A DNA stretch of 36,348 nt from Planctomycetota bacterium (GTDB lineage: Bacteria > Planctomycetota > J132): positions 1 to 36,348 of the forward strand of contig RFKQ01000108.1 in assembly GCA_003694635.1 (NCBI GenBank), written 5' to 3'. Each line of letters starts with the position of its first letter. Positions within the stretch are counted from its first letter, which is position 1. Both the position numbers and the translations under genes were made by a program. Positions 1 to 8,997 of the stretch are shown in pieces. The notes below the pieces were generated by a model. It did not search any database. It worked only from the letters and a program-made list of their open reading frames with translations, and was not told the DNA's origin.

Positions 1-353
1 CATATCCATACCCCCCCCCACCCCTCTCCCAATCTAACCCCGAACTGCCTCCCTCCATCTGCAAAATCGTAGAAAAAATGATGGCTAAACACCCCCAAGA
101 TCGCTACCAAAACTTCGACGATATCTTCCAAGAACTCGAACTAGCTAAAATCGAACTCTCCTCCCAAACCACTCCCAACTCCCAAAATTCCCCCTACAAA
201 ATCCTAAAACTCGAAAAAACAAAAATAAAACAACTCGAAGAAGAAAATCAAAATCTCCACAATAAACTCTCCCTCTACCTCAAACTCCTCTGGATCAATA
301 TCTTCCTACTTTTCCTGTCCCTCCTCACCCTCCTCTACCTCTGGAATAAATAA
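1..353 (+). CDS. Ser/Thr protein kinase, C-terminal fragment with tail anchor (5' end outside window)
   Basis: The frame is open from base 3 and 116 residues are visible before the TAA at 351-353. The first part matches the last helices of a Hanks-type kinase domain: the KMMAKHPQDRYQNFDDI motif (residues 25-41) is the usual conserved Arg segment before the end of the domain. A polar Ser/Thr/Gln linker follows (52-63), then a Lys/Glu/Gln-rich stretch with coiled-coil character (68-95) and a hydrophobic segment (95-113) ending at LWNK. The protein therefore ends as a membrane-tethered kinase with almost nothing beyond the membrane, unlike the two complete kinases in this window, which have extracytoplasmic domains. 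The stop lies three bases before tatD, so the two are probably cotranscribed. The catalytic residues are outside the window, so activity cannot be judged. Confidence 0.85.
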   Translation, partial: YPYPPPPLSQSNPELPPSICKIVEKMMAKHPQDRYQNFDDIFQELELAKIELSSQTTPNSQNSPYKILKLEKTKIKQLEEENQNLHNKLSLYLKLLWINIFLLFLSLLTLLYLWNK

Positions 354-356
354 ACT

Positions 357-1115
357 ATGTGGATCGATGCACACTGTCATGTCGAACAAATCCCAAACCT
401 CGAAAATGTGCTAAATACCGCCCAGAAGCAAGGAGTCCGAAAAATCGTCGCTGTAAGCGTCGACCAAACCTCTATGCAACAAATTCTGCGCCTCTACCAG
501 CAATTCCCCCAAACCCTCCTACCCGCTCTCGGTATCCACCCCGCCCATATCCTAGAAATGAATCCGGAAGAACTTCAATCTAACCTCAACTTCCTAAAGC
601 AATCTATCCACCAAGCTAAAATGCTCGGAGAAGTCGGACTGGATTATAAATACGCCCGCAACCAAGAACAAAAACAACTCCAACACCAAATCCTTAAACA
701 ACAACTACAACTTGCCCAAAACTACGCCCTACCCCTCAACCTCCACTCCCGATGGGCTCTACGACAAACCATGGAAATCGCTATCCACTATAAACAATAC
801 ACCGGCTATAATGCCCTACTCCACTGGTTCTGCCAATCCAAAAAATTAATCAAAATCTGCAACAAAAAAAATATCTACGTCTCCGTAGGACCCATCATCC
901 TACACTCCCCTCAAACCATCGAGGTCGTACAATGCATCCAACCTCACCTACTCCTCCTAGAAACCGATAGCCCCGTCCCCTTTCACAACTCCCCCGCTAC
1001 ACCTGACCTCATCCCAAAAATCGGAGAAAAACTCGCTCAAATCTGGAATACCACCACAGAAAAAGTCGAACAACAAATCGAAGAAAATTTCCACAACTTC
1101 CTCCACCATCGCTAA
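357..1115 (+). CDS. tatD: TatD family metal-dependent hydrolase (DNase-like)
   Basis: The 252-residue product has the length and motif set of TatD hydrolases, which fold as TIM barrels and bind two metal ions. Seen in the sequence: HxH at residues 6-8 (DAHCH), the metal-bridging Glu in GEVGLD (E92), LH at 129-130, a His in LLHWF (H156) and the late Asp in LETDSP (D204). Family members act as 3'-5' exonucleases or deoxyribonucleases on damaged DNA; the substrate here is not proven. The ATG is three bases after the kinase stop with no clear Shine-Dalgarno, so translational coupling is likely. Codon choice is strongly C- and A-ending, as in all plus-strand genes of the left part. The family call is confident; the particular paralogue (TatD, YcfH or YjjV) is not resolved. 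Confidence 0.9.
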   Translation: MWIDAHCHVEQIPNLENVLNTAQKQGVRKIVAVSVDQTSMQQILRLYQQFPQTLLPALGIHPAHILEMNPEELQSNLNFLKQSIHQAKMLGEVGLDYKYARNQEQKQLQHQILKQQLQLAQNYALPLNLHSRWALRQTMEIAIHYKQYTGYNALLHWFCQSKKLIKICNKKNIYVSVGPIILHSPQTIEVVQCIQPHLLLLETDSPVPFHNSPATPDLIPKIGEKLAQIWNTTTEKVEQQIEENFHNFLHHR

Positions 1116-1909
1116 AATTTACCGTACAACCCAAAAATATCATCTTCCCATAAAAGTAAGTACGAAAAAATACAAAACCTCCTATCAAGCTTAACTCAAA
1201 GACGTTTAAGCTTTTCATTTGCAAGCCTATTACTTTATATCCCCACCCTGGGTGGGGGAAGATAAAAATCCATACCTTCTCCCGTAGTATAAGCCCAAAA
1301 TAGCTTATACAAAGAAAGTAGGTTTTCTCCCTTCCTATTCGCCCTATTCCGACCCGCCTCCCGAGGGCGAGGGAATAGGAGAAAACCTTATGTAATTTTT
1401 TTGTTTCTTTGCAAGAAGTGTGCCAGTTATATTGAATTTTTTTTAAAGTTTACCCTGTTTTTTTTATCTTTCTTTTTTACAAATAGTTATAATTCTATAA
1501 AAATTGAGCTGCATGAAACTTACTTTTGGAAAATCTTCAAAACTTGACTTTTTTAGGAAAATGCATTTTTTCATCGCAACCTACTTATTTTATAAGAAGT
1601 TAAATGAAAGTCCAAATACTTAAAGTAACCCTGTCTCATTTTGGGACACTTGCCTTTTTCTTTACTTCATTATATTTTCATCTTAAAAAAGTTGTGTGAA
1701 AAACAGAATTTAGAAAAAACAGTTGATCGAAAGCCAATTTGATGTAAAATTTCAAATGTGTTATGCCTCTTTTTCTCATACTCCAAATGAAAAGAACGTC
1801 GTCAATCAAAATATCTTCCCTTTCCGAAAAAAACTTACCATCCACAGCTAAACGAAAATACCTCCCTCATCCTCGAAATCTTTGAGAAACGAAAATTACC
1901 CACCAACCC
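1116..1909. other. 794-base intergenic region with consecutive hairpins, then AT-rich DNA
   Basis: No convincing gene is present. Four inverted repeats occur within about 200 bases: 1187-1213; CCCCACCC/GGGTGGGG around one T at 1241-1257; GTATAAGC/GCTTATAC at 1287-1310 (8-bp stem, 8-nt loop); and a long interrupted hairpin at 1320-1388, whose outer 11-bp stem AGGTTTTCTCC/GGAGAAAACCT encloses further pairing between CCTATT-CGCCC and GGGCG-AATAGG arms. A T-rich stretch follows at 1396-1411. The rest (about 1390-1860) is AT-rich with poly-A/T runs and no recognisable promoter pair that I trust. The cluster could be a structured RNA, an attenuator/terminator series or a small degenerate mobile element. 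Confidence 0.5.
1187..1216 (+). terminator. Possible intrinsic terminator after tatD
   Basis: An 8-bp perfect stem AAGCTTAA (1187-1194) / TTAAGCTT (1206-1213) with an 11-nt loop is followed by a short T-rich stretch. It lies about 70 bases after the tatD stop. The stem is AT-rich and the T tract is interrupted, so it would be a weak terminator; it may instead be the first hairpin of the structured region that follows. Confidence 0.35.
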
Positions 1910-3211
1910 ATGAAAGCAAATATCACTCACTTCTCTTCCCTCCCCTCTCTTCTAATAAGCATAATAGCTTTCGTCGCTACCCTCTATCTGCCAGCATTCC
2001 TGCTCCCCCCATCCTTCCACCACGAAAGTACCTCCCAACCACGACCTCCCCGGCATCCATGGATGCAAACAGCCACAGTTAAAGAGATCCTCCAACGCTG
2101 CATCCACCTACCCTACCACCGGATCAACGCCTTAAAAGAATTCCGGCGAAGAGGAAAAATAGCTCAAAAAACATTATACACTCTCCTTGCCTCCCCCTCT
2201 TCACCCCTCCGTCTTCGCCAAGAAGCGCTCATCTTCCTCCATCAACTCCACTCTCCTCTGACCGAACAAGCCGCCTTGCAATTGCTCTCCACCCGTGTGG
2301 ATAGAATACGACACTACGCCATCCAACTGCTCGGACAATGGGGAACCAAACCCTCCCTGCAAGCTCTTTTTCAACTTCTAGAACGGCCAAAATCTCTCAG
2401 AGAAAAAAAACTAATCCTTGCCAGTATCCACCAAATTGTTCGCGGCAATCTCCTCTCCTTGGACAAATACTCTTCACAAGACCTTAATGCACTTACTCTC
2501 TACTGGAAAAACTGGTGGAACACGCACAAAAACCAAACCCTAGAAAAATTTTACTTAGAAATGTTGCACAGCCCGGATGTCCGAACCCAACAACAAGCCG
2601 TCCTCCTGCTCTCCAAAATCCCTAACGCTTCAAAACACTTCGCTCAAATCTGGCAAAATCCACAATACCCTATCCCCGTACGGCTCAAAGCACTCAAACA
2701 ACTAGCAAAACTCGGCTACAACCACGCCAAATCCTACCTCCAGAAAGCCCTCCACCACCCCTCCCCCGAAATCCGCTGCGGGGCTATCCCCCTCTTTGCC
2801 CAGCTCGCCCCTCAAAACGCAAACATTTCCCCCCTCATCCAACTCTGCCAAGATCCTAACTGGGAAGTGCGCTACGAAGCTATCCAAGCTCTCCGCAACC
2901 GAAAATTCCTCCAAAATCCCCAACCCGCCCTCCTAAAAGCCCTACATGATCCCCATCGACAAGTACGCTACGCCGCCGCCGCCGCCCTCGCCAAATACCA
3001 AAACCCCGCCGGCGCGTCCGTTGCCTTACAAGACCTCCATATCCCCCACTACCGCCGACAGAGCATCGTCCTCCTCAGAGAAATCTTTCGACAAAACTTT
3101 GGCCTCACCCCCTTCACAACCCCCGATGAACTCGCTCTCATCGCTAAGCGCTGGGAACAATATCTAAAAAATCATTTCCCCCAACTCTTTCCTCACCATC
3201 AAAAGGAGTAA
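1910..3211 (+). CDS. HEAT-repeat protein with N-terminal membrane anchor or signal peptide
   Basis: The 433-residue product starts with a hydrophobic segment (about residues 10-33) after a short basic N-terminus, so it is exported or anchored. From about residue 55 to 380 it is built of paired amphipathic helices of 30-35 residues with HEAT-type turns, for example DRIRHYAIQLLGQWG, PEIRCGAIPLFAQLA, NWEVRYEAIQALRNR and RQVRYAAAAALAKYQ. Such repeats are protein-binding scaffolds and no catalytic motif is seen. Two Trp-rich loops (YWKNWWN near residue 200 and RWEQYL near the end) resemble those found after repeat blocks in exported HEAT proteins of planctomycetes. The ATG has no clear Shine-Dalgarno; an overlapping short frame from 1882 is not credible. 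It lies 10 bases before ugd, so it probably heads the sugar-nucleotide operon. Confidence 0.8.
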   Translation: MKANITHFSSLPSLLISIIAFVATLYLPAFLLPPSFHHESTSQPRPPRHPWMQTATVKEILQRCIHLPYHRINALKEFRRRGKIAQKTLYTLLASPSSPLRLRQEALIFLHQLHSPLTEQAALQLLSTRVDRIRHYAIQLLGQWGTKPSLQALFQLLERPKSLREKKLILASIHQIVRGNLLSLDKYSSQDLNALTLYWKNWWNTHKNQTLEKFYLEMLHSPDVRTQQQAVLLLSKIPNASKHFAQIWQNPQYPIPVRLKALKQLAKLGYNHAKSYLQKALHHPSPEIRCGAIPLFAQLAPQNANISPLIQLCQDPNWEVRYEAIQALRNRKFLQNPQPALLKALHDPHRQVRYAAAAALAKYQNPAGASVALQDLHIPHYRRQSIVLLREIFRQNFGLTPFTTPDELALIAKRWEQYLKNHFPQLFPHHQKE

Positions 3212-3221
3212 AATCTAAACC

Positions 3222-4538
3222 ATGTATATCTCTGTCATCGGTACCGGATACGTAGGACTGGTCAGCGGCACCTGCTTCGCCGAAAGCGGCCACAACGTGG
3301 TCAATATCGATGTGGATGAAAACAAAATCCAAATGCTAAAAAAGCTCCAAATCCCTATCTACGAACCAGGGTTAGAAGAATTGGTCAAAAAAAATGTAAA
3401 AGAAAAGCGACTAGAATTCACCACCTCCCTGCAAGAGGGAGTGGCCAAATCCGATATCCATTTCATCGCCGTCGGTACACCCAGCAAAGAAGATAATTCC
3501 GCCGACCTCTCCTACGTCGAAGAAGCCGCAAAATCCATAGGAAAAGCCCTTACCAAAAAAGGAATTATCGTCCTGAAAAGCACCGTGCCCGTGGGAACAG
3601 CTGCAAAAGTAAAAAAAATCCTCCAACAATACGCAAAACATCCCTTTGAAGTGGTCTCAAACCCCGAATTCCTAAAAGAAGGTACCGCTGTAGAGGATTT
3701 TATGAAGCCGGATAGAGTGGTGATCGGCACCAGCTGCCCCAAAACCGCCGAAATTATGAAAGAACTCTACGCCCCCTTCGTCCGTACCGGCAACCCTATC
3801 TACGTGATGGACAACCAAAGCGCCGAAATCACCAAATACGCCTCCAATGCCTATCTGGCTACCCGGATTTCCTTTATCAATGAAATCGCCCTCCTGTGCG
3901 AGAAAGCCGGTGCCAATGTCAATCAAGTGCGCGAAGCTATGGGCGCCGATACCCGCATCGGTAAACGATTCCTCTTCCCCGGCCTAGGCTTCGGCGGCTC
4001 CTGTTTCCCCAAAGATGTACGCGCCATTATCCAAACCGCCAAAGAATGCGGCCTGGACTTTAAAATCGTCCAAGCCGCCCTCGAAGTCAACACAAGACAA
4101 CGCCTAAAATTTGTAGATAAAATCCTACAACACTTTCAACACAATATCCAAAATAAAACCTTCGCCATCTGGGGACTCTCCTTTAAACCCCGTACCGACG
4201 ATATCCGAGAAGCACCCTCCCTCACCATCATAGAAAAACTACTCCAAAACGGCGCCAAAATCCAAGCCTATGACCCAGAAGCTGTCGAAAATACCAAAAA
4301 TTACTTCCAAAATAACCTAGACCACATTTCCTTTACCAACTGCCCCTACAAGGCTGCTGAAAACGCCGATGCCCTCCTCCTCATCACCGAATGGAAAGAA
4401 TTCCATCAACCAGACTTCTCCAAACTGCACTCCCTGCTCAAACAACCCCTAATTTTCGACGGGCGAAATATGTACAACCCCGAAAAAATGAAAGAACGGG
4501 GCTTTCAATACTACTGCATTGGAGTCGCCGGCCATTAA
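3222..4538 (+). CDS. ugd: UDP-glucose 6-dehydrogenase
   Basis: This cytosolic enzyme oxidises UDP-glucose to UDP-glucuronate with two NAD+. The 438-residue length is typical. Visible motifs: the Rossmann loop GTGYVGL (residues 7-13), IDVDENK (29-35), SNPEFLKEGTA (146-156), the Lys/Asn segment EITKYASNAYLA (202-213), and the catalytic Cys261 in FGGSCFPKD. The C-terminal half carries the second nucleotide-binding domain (AIWGLSFKPRTDDIREAPS). AAGGAG at 3203-3208 lies 13 bases before the ATG, slightly far but plausible. The next gene encodes UDP-glucuronate decarboxylase, so the product is probably channelled to UDP-xylose. UDP-GlcNAc or UDP-ManNAc dehydrogenases share the fold, but the motif detail favours UDP-glucose. 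Confidence 0.95.
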   Translation: MYISVIGTGYVGLVSGTCFAESGHNVVNIDVDENKIQMLKKLQIPIYEPGLEELVKKNVKEKRLEFTTSLQEGVAKSDIHFIAVGTPSKEDNSADLSYVEEAAKSIGKALTKKGIIVLKSTVPVGTAAKVKKILQQYAKHPFEVVSNPEFLKEGTAVEDFMKPDRVVIGTSCPKTAEIMKELYAPFVRTGNPIYVMDNQSAEITKYASNAYLATRISFINEIALLCEKAGANVNQVREAMGADTRIGKRFLFPGLGFGGSCFPKDVRAIIQTAKECGLDFKIVQAALEVNTRQRLKFVDKILQHFQHNIQNKTFAIWGLSFKPRTDDIREAPSLTIIEKLLQNGAKIQAYDPEAVENTKNYFQNNLDHISFTNCPYKAAENADALLLITEWKEFHQPDFSKLHSLLKQPLIFDGRNMYNPEKMKERGFQYYCIGVAGH

Positions 4539-4603
4539 CATCCATTCAATCAAAAATGTAAAATTCCCTCAAAACCCAAACCGATGGAGAAAATAAACCA
4601 ACA

Positions 4604-5545
4604 ATGACCAAAAGAACACTCATTAGCGGCGGCGCCGGATTTATTGGCTCCCATCTTTGTGATTTCCTCCTAGAAAAAGGACACCACGTCATCTGTATGG
4701 ATAACCTCCTCACCGGCAGCATGGAAAATATTCAACACCTGCTAGGACATAAAAACTTTGAATTTATCCACTACGATATCACCCACTATGTCTATGTCCA
4801 AGGAAAATTGGACTATATCCTCCACTTTGCCTCCCCCGCCAGCCCTGTGGATTACCTAAAATACCCCATCCAAACCCTAAAAGTCGGCTCCATCGGCACC
4901 CAAAACCTCCTCGGACTCGCCAAACAAAAAAACGCCACCTTCCTCCTAGCCTCCACCTCCGAAGTCTACGGCGACCCAGAACAACACCCCCAAAGCGAAT
5001 CCTACTTCGGCAACGTCAACCCCATCGGCCCACGCTCCGTCTACGACGAAGCAAAACGCTTCGCCGAAGCCCTCGTAATGGCCTACCACCGCCACCATCA
5101 ACTCAATACCCGCATCGTACGAATCTTCAATACCTACGGTCCACGTATGCGAATCGGAGACGGCAGAGTCATGCCAGCTTTTATCTCTCAAGCTCTCCAA
5201 GACCAACCCATCACCGTCTTCGGTGACGGCAGCCAAACCCGAAGCTTCTGCTACGTCTCCGATCTGGTCGAAGGGATCTACCAACTCCTAAACTCCAATG
5301 TCCACACCCCTGTTAACCTAGGCAATGACAAGGAAATCACCATCCTAGACTTCGCTAAAGAAGTCATCTCCCTCACCAATAGCCGCTCCACCATCGAATT
5401 TCATCCTCTCCCCCAAGACGATCCTAAAATCCGCAAACCAGACCTAACCAAAGCGAAAAAACTACTCCATTGGGAACCAAAAGTAAGTCGAAAAGAAGGA
5501 CTGGTAAAAACCATTCGCTACTTCCAAGAAAAACTAAAACTGTGA
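4604..5545 (+). CDS. uxs: UDP-glucuronate decarboxylase (UDP-xylose synthase)
   Basis: This extended short-chain dehydrogenase (313 residues) most likely converts UDP-glucuronate to UDP-xylose with tightly bound NAD+. Seen: the nucleotide loop [10 protein letters not shown] (9-18), the ASPASPVDY segment (77-84) and STSEVYGDP (118-125), both characteristic of the UXS branch, the catalytic Tyr/Lys pair Y147-x3-K151 in RSVYDEAKR, and [10 protein letters not shown] (173-182). A short Gly/Glu-rich loop ([14 protein letters not shown]) follows, as in the family. The upstream ugd makes its substrate, which supports the call over a generic epimerase. GGAG at 4585-4588 lies 15 bases from the ATG. The last bases overlap the GTG start of the glycosyltransferase, so the two are translationally coupled. 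Confidence 0.92.
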   Translation: MTKRTLISGGAGFIGSHLCDFLLEKGHHVICMDNLLTGSMENIQHLLGHKNFEFIHYDITHYVYVQGKLDYILHFASPASPVDYLKYPIQTLKVGSIGTQNLLGLAKQKNATFLLASTSEVYGDPEQHPQSESYFGNVNPIGPRSVYDEAKRFAEALVMAYHRHHQLNTRIVRIFNTYGPRMRIGDGRVMPAFISQALQDQPITVFGDGSQTRSFCYVSDLVEGIYQLLNSNVHTPVNLGNDKEITILDFAKEVISLTNSRSTIEFHPLPQDDPKIRKPDLTKAKKLLHWEPKVSRKEGLVKTIRYFQEKLKL

Positions 5546-6702
5546 AAATCCTCCATGTGATCACCCGCTCCGATGTGCTCGGAGGCGCCCAAAAACACGT
5601 CCACGAACTTGCCCAAGCCCAACAAAAAAACGGCCACCAAGTCCTCGTCCTCTTCGGACAAAAAGGACCACTCGCCCAAGCAATGGCCCAATCCTCCATC
5701 CCCCACCGCAGCCTTCAATATCTCGTGCGCCCCATCCACCCCCTCTATGACCCCCTCGCCTTCGCAGAAATCGCCAAATACCTGCGCCAATTCCGTCCCC
5801 ACCTGCTGTGCTGCCACTCCTCCAAAGCCGGCTGGCTAACAAGATTGGCCGGAAAACTCCACCCTACCCCCACCATATTCACCGCACACGGATGGGCCTT
5901 TACAGAAGGGAAACCCCCCCTCCAACGAAAGCTCTACACCACCCTCGAAAAACTAATCGCACCCTTTACCGATTATGTGATCACCGTCTCCAAATATGAT
6001 AAAAACCTTGCCCTTCAACAAAACCTCCTCCCTACCAATAAAATAAGCGTTGTCCACAACGGCATCCACGACATCCCCCCCTCCTTCCTCGCCAATCCAC
6101 TCCCCTCTCCACCCAAACTCATTATGGCCGCCCGCTTCGATATCCCCAAAAACCAAGCGGGGCTGCTGTGCGCCCTTGCCAAACTCCAAAACCTACCCTG
6201 GACCCTAGAGCTCTGGGGAAGCGGACCACAAAAACCCTACCTACAAAACCTCTCTCAACGCCTCCAACTCCAACCAAAAGTCCAATTCCATAACTGGGCG
6301 CACCAGATCGAAAAAATCCTTGCAAACGCCCAAATCTATATCCTCCTCTCTCACTACGAAGGCTTCCCCTACGGCATCCTCGAAGCTATGCGGGCCGGAT
6401 TGCCAATTCTCGCCTCCCATGTCGGCGGCATCCCCGAAGCGATCACCGATGGAAAAGAAGGATTCCTCATCCCACCTAACCACCCAGAACTCCTCCGAAA
6501 ACGCCTCCAAGAACTCATCACCTCCCCTACACTGCGCCAAAACCTCGGCCAAAACGCCAGAAAAACCTTCCTCCGTAAATTCCAATTCCACCAAATGTAC
6601 CAAAAAACTCTCCAAATCTACCAATCCGTTCTCCAAAACCACCTCAAACACAAAATAACCTCCCCCTCAAATCCGTCCAAGAAAACACATCAAAAATCCT
6701 AA
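5542..6702 (+). CDS. GT4-family glycosyltransferase
   Basis: The longest open frame begins earlier, inside uxs, but the GTG at 5542 overlaps the uxs stop (GTGA arrangement) and starts the protein at [18 protein letters not shown], the expected first strand and glycine loop of GT-B retaining transferases. That gives 386 residues, normal for GT4. Other family marks: FTAHGWAF (113-120), HNGI (172-175), a donor-side Lys203, and the E-x7-E motif E273/E281 in [16 protein letters not shown]. It should transfer a sugar from a nucleotide donor to a glycan or lipid acceptor at the cytoplasmic face. With ugd and uxs beside it, a xylose- or glucuronate-containing surface polysaccharide is plausible, but donor and acceptor cannot be read from sequence. 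Confidence 0.9.
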   Translation: MKILHVITRSDVLGGAQKHVHELAQAQQKNGHQVLVLFGQKGPLAQAMAQSSIPHRSLQYLVRPIHPLYDPLAFAEIAKYLRQFRPHLLCCHSSKAGWLTRLAGKLHPTPTIFTAHGWAFTEGKPPLQRKLYTTLEKLIAPFTDYVITVSKYDKNLALQQNLLPTNKISVVHNGIHDIPPSFLANPLPSPPKLIMAARFDIPKNQAGLLCALAKLQNLPWTLELWGSGPQKPYLQNLSQRLQLQPKVQFHNWAHQIEKILANAQIYILLSHYEGFPYGILEAMRAGLPILASHVGGIPEAITDGKEGFLIPPNHPELLRKRLQELITSPTLRQNLGQNARKTFLRKFQFHQMYQKTLQIYQSVLQNHLKHKITSPSNPSKKTHQKS

Positions 6703-6803
6703 AATCCCCCCAAAAGGAAATCCCGACCTTGACTTGCAAAATCTTAAAAAATTGCCAAAATAGAAATAGAAACCAATTTTCTGAAATATTGGAGGAACTT
6801 CCC

Positions 6804-8324
6804 GTGAACCTCTCGAAAAATAATCCGACATTCTCTCTACTCCTCACCCTATTCCTTCTGATCCCGTCCCTTGTAAACGGCTCCTGGAAAGAGGAATTTC
6901 AAGCCAAATTCTCCTCCCCCAATAGCTGGGAAAAAGAAGAAGCTATCGAACAACTCGATGGAAATCAACTCCCCCAACTCAAACTCCTCCTCTCCCTCCT
7001 AAACTCAAAAGAATGGTACATCCGCCAAGCCGCCTGGAAAAAAATCGCACAGATCGAAAACCAGAATGCCCTAAATCTCCTAAAAAAAGAACTCAGAAAA
7101 CGATCCCGACGACGCTACAAAATCCGAGAAGGTATCGTGATCGCCATCACCCAAAAAAAAGATCGTACCTTCTTGCCTCTGCTTATCCGCCTGCTCAAAG
7201 ACTCTAGCTGGCAAGTCGTGCGAAGTACCGCCAAAGCCCTCGCCGCAATGCCCGATAAACGCTCCATCTCCCCCCTGATCCAATGCTGGAAAAAACATAA
7301 AAAACGACTCCGCGTCTGGGTCTACGTCCGTATCGCCCTGGAAAAAATCACCGGACGATTCCTAGGCAATGACTACAAACGCTGGCAAAATTGGTGGAAA
7401 CTCCAAAAAAATTCCTTCCAAATTGGACAAAAAAATGATAATTCCACCGCCGAAGAACAAGGCTACAAAACCAAACGACAACAAACCGTCCTGCGCGGCG
7501 TTGGCCTAAATTTCGCCACCAGAGGCCGCGGCCGAGCCATATTCGTCCTCCCCGATTACGGCTACAACGAACACTACCTCATGCCCTACCTCGCACCCCT
7601 AGAAGCCAACTTTAAACTCTACTACATCAAACTCCCTCCCGTCAGCAGCTTTCAAAACCTCCCCCGCCAAGCCGGACGTGTGGTCTACCCCATCGATCAA
7701 CTTGTGGACGCCTTCGAAGAACTGCGCATAAAACATAACCAGAAAAAAATCGCTATCCTAGGGCACGGCGTCAGCGCCTGGGTGGCGATGAAATACGCCA
7801 TCAAATACCCCCAAAGCGTCCGCGCCCTAATCCTTGTCGCCGCCTTCTCCGGCCAAATGGCCTACACCCGCGGCGTGACCGCCGTAGAAAGCAAAGGACG
7901 AGAACTCAACGATATCGAAATGGAACACTTCGCCCAGTCCCTGCAAATCCAAATGAACGGCCAACCCAAATACCAAGCGCAATCCATGCAAGAAAGTATG
8001 GCGCTGATGCGAAAAGAATGGACCCTACGCTTTGCCGACCAAAGCGACTCCGAACTAGGTGAACTCTTCGAAAAATCCTATAAACCCGACGCAGAAGCTA
8101 TCGTCCCCCCCTTCGAACTCAGAAAATACCCCGTCTCCTTCCCTATCCCAACCCTCGTTATTCTCGGCAAACACGCCCTCATGACCTCCGCCCAAGACGG
8201 CCAAGCCATCGCAAAACACTTCGGCGGCAAATCCAGATGCTTCCTCTTCCCCATCAGCCGACGAATGCCCTTTATCGAAGAAAATCGACGATTCATTCGC
8301 TATGTCCGCGCTTTTCTGCGCTAA
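6804..8324 (+). CDS. Exported HEAT-repeat / alpha/beta-hydrolase-like fusion with degenerate catalytic triad
   Basis: The frame is open from a TTG at 6729, but GTG at 6804 has GGAGG 8 bases upstream and yields a clean signal peptide (residues 1-26, cleavage near VNG-SW), so it is chosen; 506 residues. Residues 30-180 form HEAT-like repeats (WYIRQAAWKKIA, SWQVVRSTAKALAAM) ending in the signature TGRFLGNDYKRWQNWW. Residues 228-506 follow an alpha/beta-hydrolase fold: LPDYGYNEH, a nucleophile-elbow strand AILGHGVSAWVAMKYA, the late strand LVILGKHALM and the final PFIEENRRFIRYVRAFL. The expected Ser (GHSxG) is Gly322, the expected Asp after LVILG is absent, and the expected His before the last helix is Arg. 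I infer a non-catalytic binding protein in the periplasm. Confidence 0.8.
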   Translation: MNLSKNNPTFSLLLTLFLLIPSLVNGSWKEEFQAKFSSPNSWEKEEAIEQLDGNQLPQLKLLLSLLNSKEWYIRQAAWKKIAQIENQNALNLLKKELRKRSRRRYKIREGIVIAITQKKDRTFLPLLIRLLKDSSWQVVRSTAKALAAMPDKRSISPLIQCWKKHKKRLRVWVYVRIALEKITGRFLGNDYKRWQNWWKLQKNSFQIGQKNDNSTAEEQGYKTKRQQTVLRGVGLNFATRGRGRAIFVLPDYGYNEHYLMPYLAPLEANFKLYYIKLPPVSSFQNLPRQAGRVVYPIDQLVDAFEELRIKHNQKKIAILGHGVSAWVAMKYAIKYPQSVRALILVAAFSGQMAYTRGVTAVESKGRELNDIEMEHFAQSLQIQMNGQPKYQAQSMQESMALMRKEWTLRFADQSDSELGELFEKSYKPDAEAIVPPFELRKYPVSFPIPTLVILGKHALMTSAQDGQAIAKHFGGKSRCFLFPISRRMPFIEENRRFIRYVRAFLR

Positions 8325-8368
8325 CTCCCCATTTAACAAACCCTCTCATTCGAAAGGTCAAATCTTCT

Positions 8369-8941
8369 ATGCCCTGCTGCCAAAACCAAGGAGGTTGCCC
8401 TAAAAAACAAACTCAACAGCTCCGTCTAGAACGCTATAAAGTCAAAGAAATCCTGCGATATCTCCAACCCCTGGCCATAGAAATCGCGAAAATTACAGGA
8501 CAAAGGCTAGAAACCGTCTATAAAAAGTGCTTCCATGATCAATTTCTGCAAGCTCTCCAATATGAACTGGTCTTGCTCTACCTCCAAAACCAAATTCCCT
8601 CCGAAAACGAAATCCACCACATCCTCCAAGAGTTTGAAAAGGATTTTGACTTTGCCCTCCAAGTGCATCTGGGAAAAAAAACTCTCCCCAAAGATCCCTC
8701 AAAACCTCAAATCTCTGTCTGCATCGGCCCTAGCTGCGGGCGCAAAGGAGCTTTTGAACTGATCGAAATCGTGGAAAATTATCTTAAACAATCTCCCAAA
8801 ACCCAAGAAATCCAAATCCAAACCACCCGCTGCTCCAAGCAATGCACCAAAGCCCCCCAAATCACCATCAACCAACAAACTTTTTTTCAAATCTCCACCA
8901 CCCAACTCCCCGCCCTACTGCAACAGAACCTGAAAATATAA
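8369..8941 (+). CDS. Thioredoxin-like [2Fe-2S] ferredoxin-domain protein
   Basis: The start is the ATG at 8369, not the upstream frame that overlaps the preceding gene; GAAAGG lies 11 bases before it. The product has 190 residues. The C-terminal part (115-190) matches the thioredoxin-like [2Fe-2S] fold seen in NuoE/HndA subunits and free ferredoxins of this family: C118-x4-C123 (CIGPSC) and C155-x3-C159 (CSKQC). The middle (25-100) is helical, like the N-terminal helical part of NuoE. The extreme N-terminus has three further cysteines (C3, C4, C10), which could be an additional metal site. No nuoF- or hydrogenase-like partner is nearby, so its electron partner is unknown. It is cytosolic, with no signal peptide. 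Confidence 0.75.
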   Translation: MPCCQNQGGCPKKQTQQLRLERYKVKEILRYLQPLAIEIAKITGQRLETVYKKCFHDQFLQALQYELVLLYLQNQIPSENEIHHILQEFEKDFDFALQVHLGKKTLPKDPSKPQISVCIGPSCGRKGAFELIEIVENYLKQSPKTQEIQIQTTRCSKQCTKAPQITINQQTFFQISTTQLPALLQQNLKI

Positions 8942-8997
8942 ATCATCCCCACACCCAAAAATCAAAGACAAAACAACAGCAAAAACTCTAAAAATCT

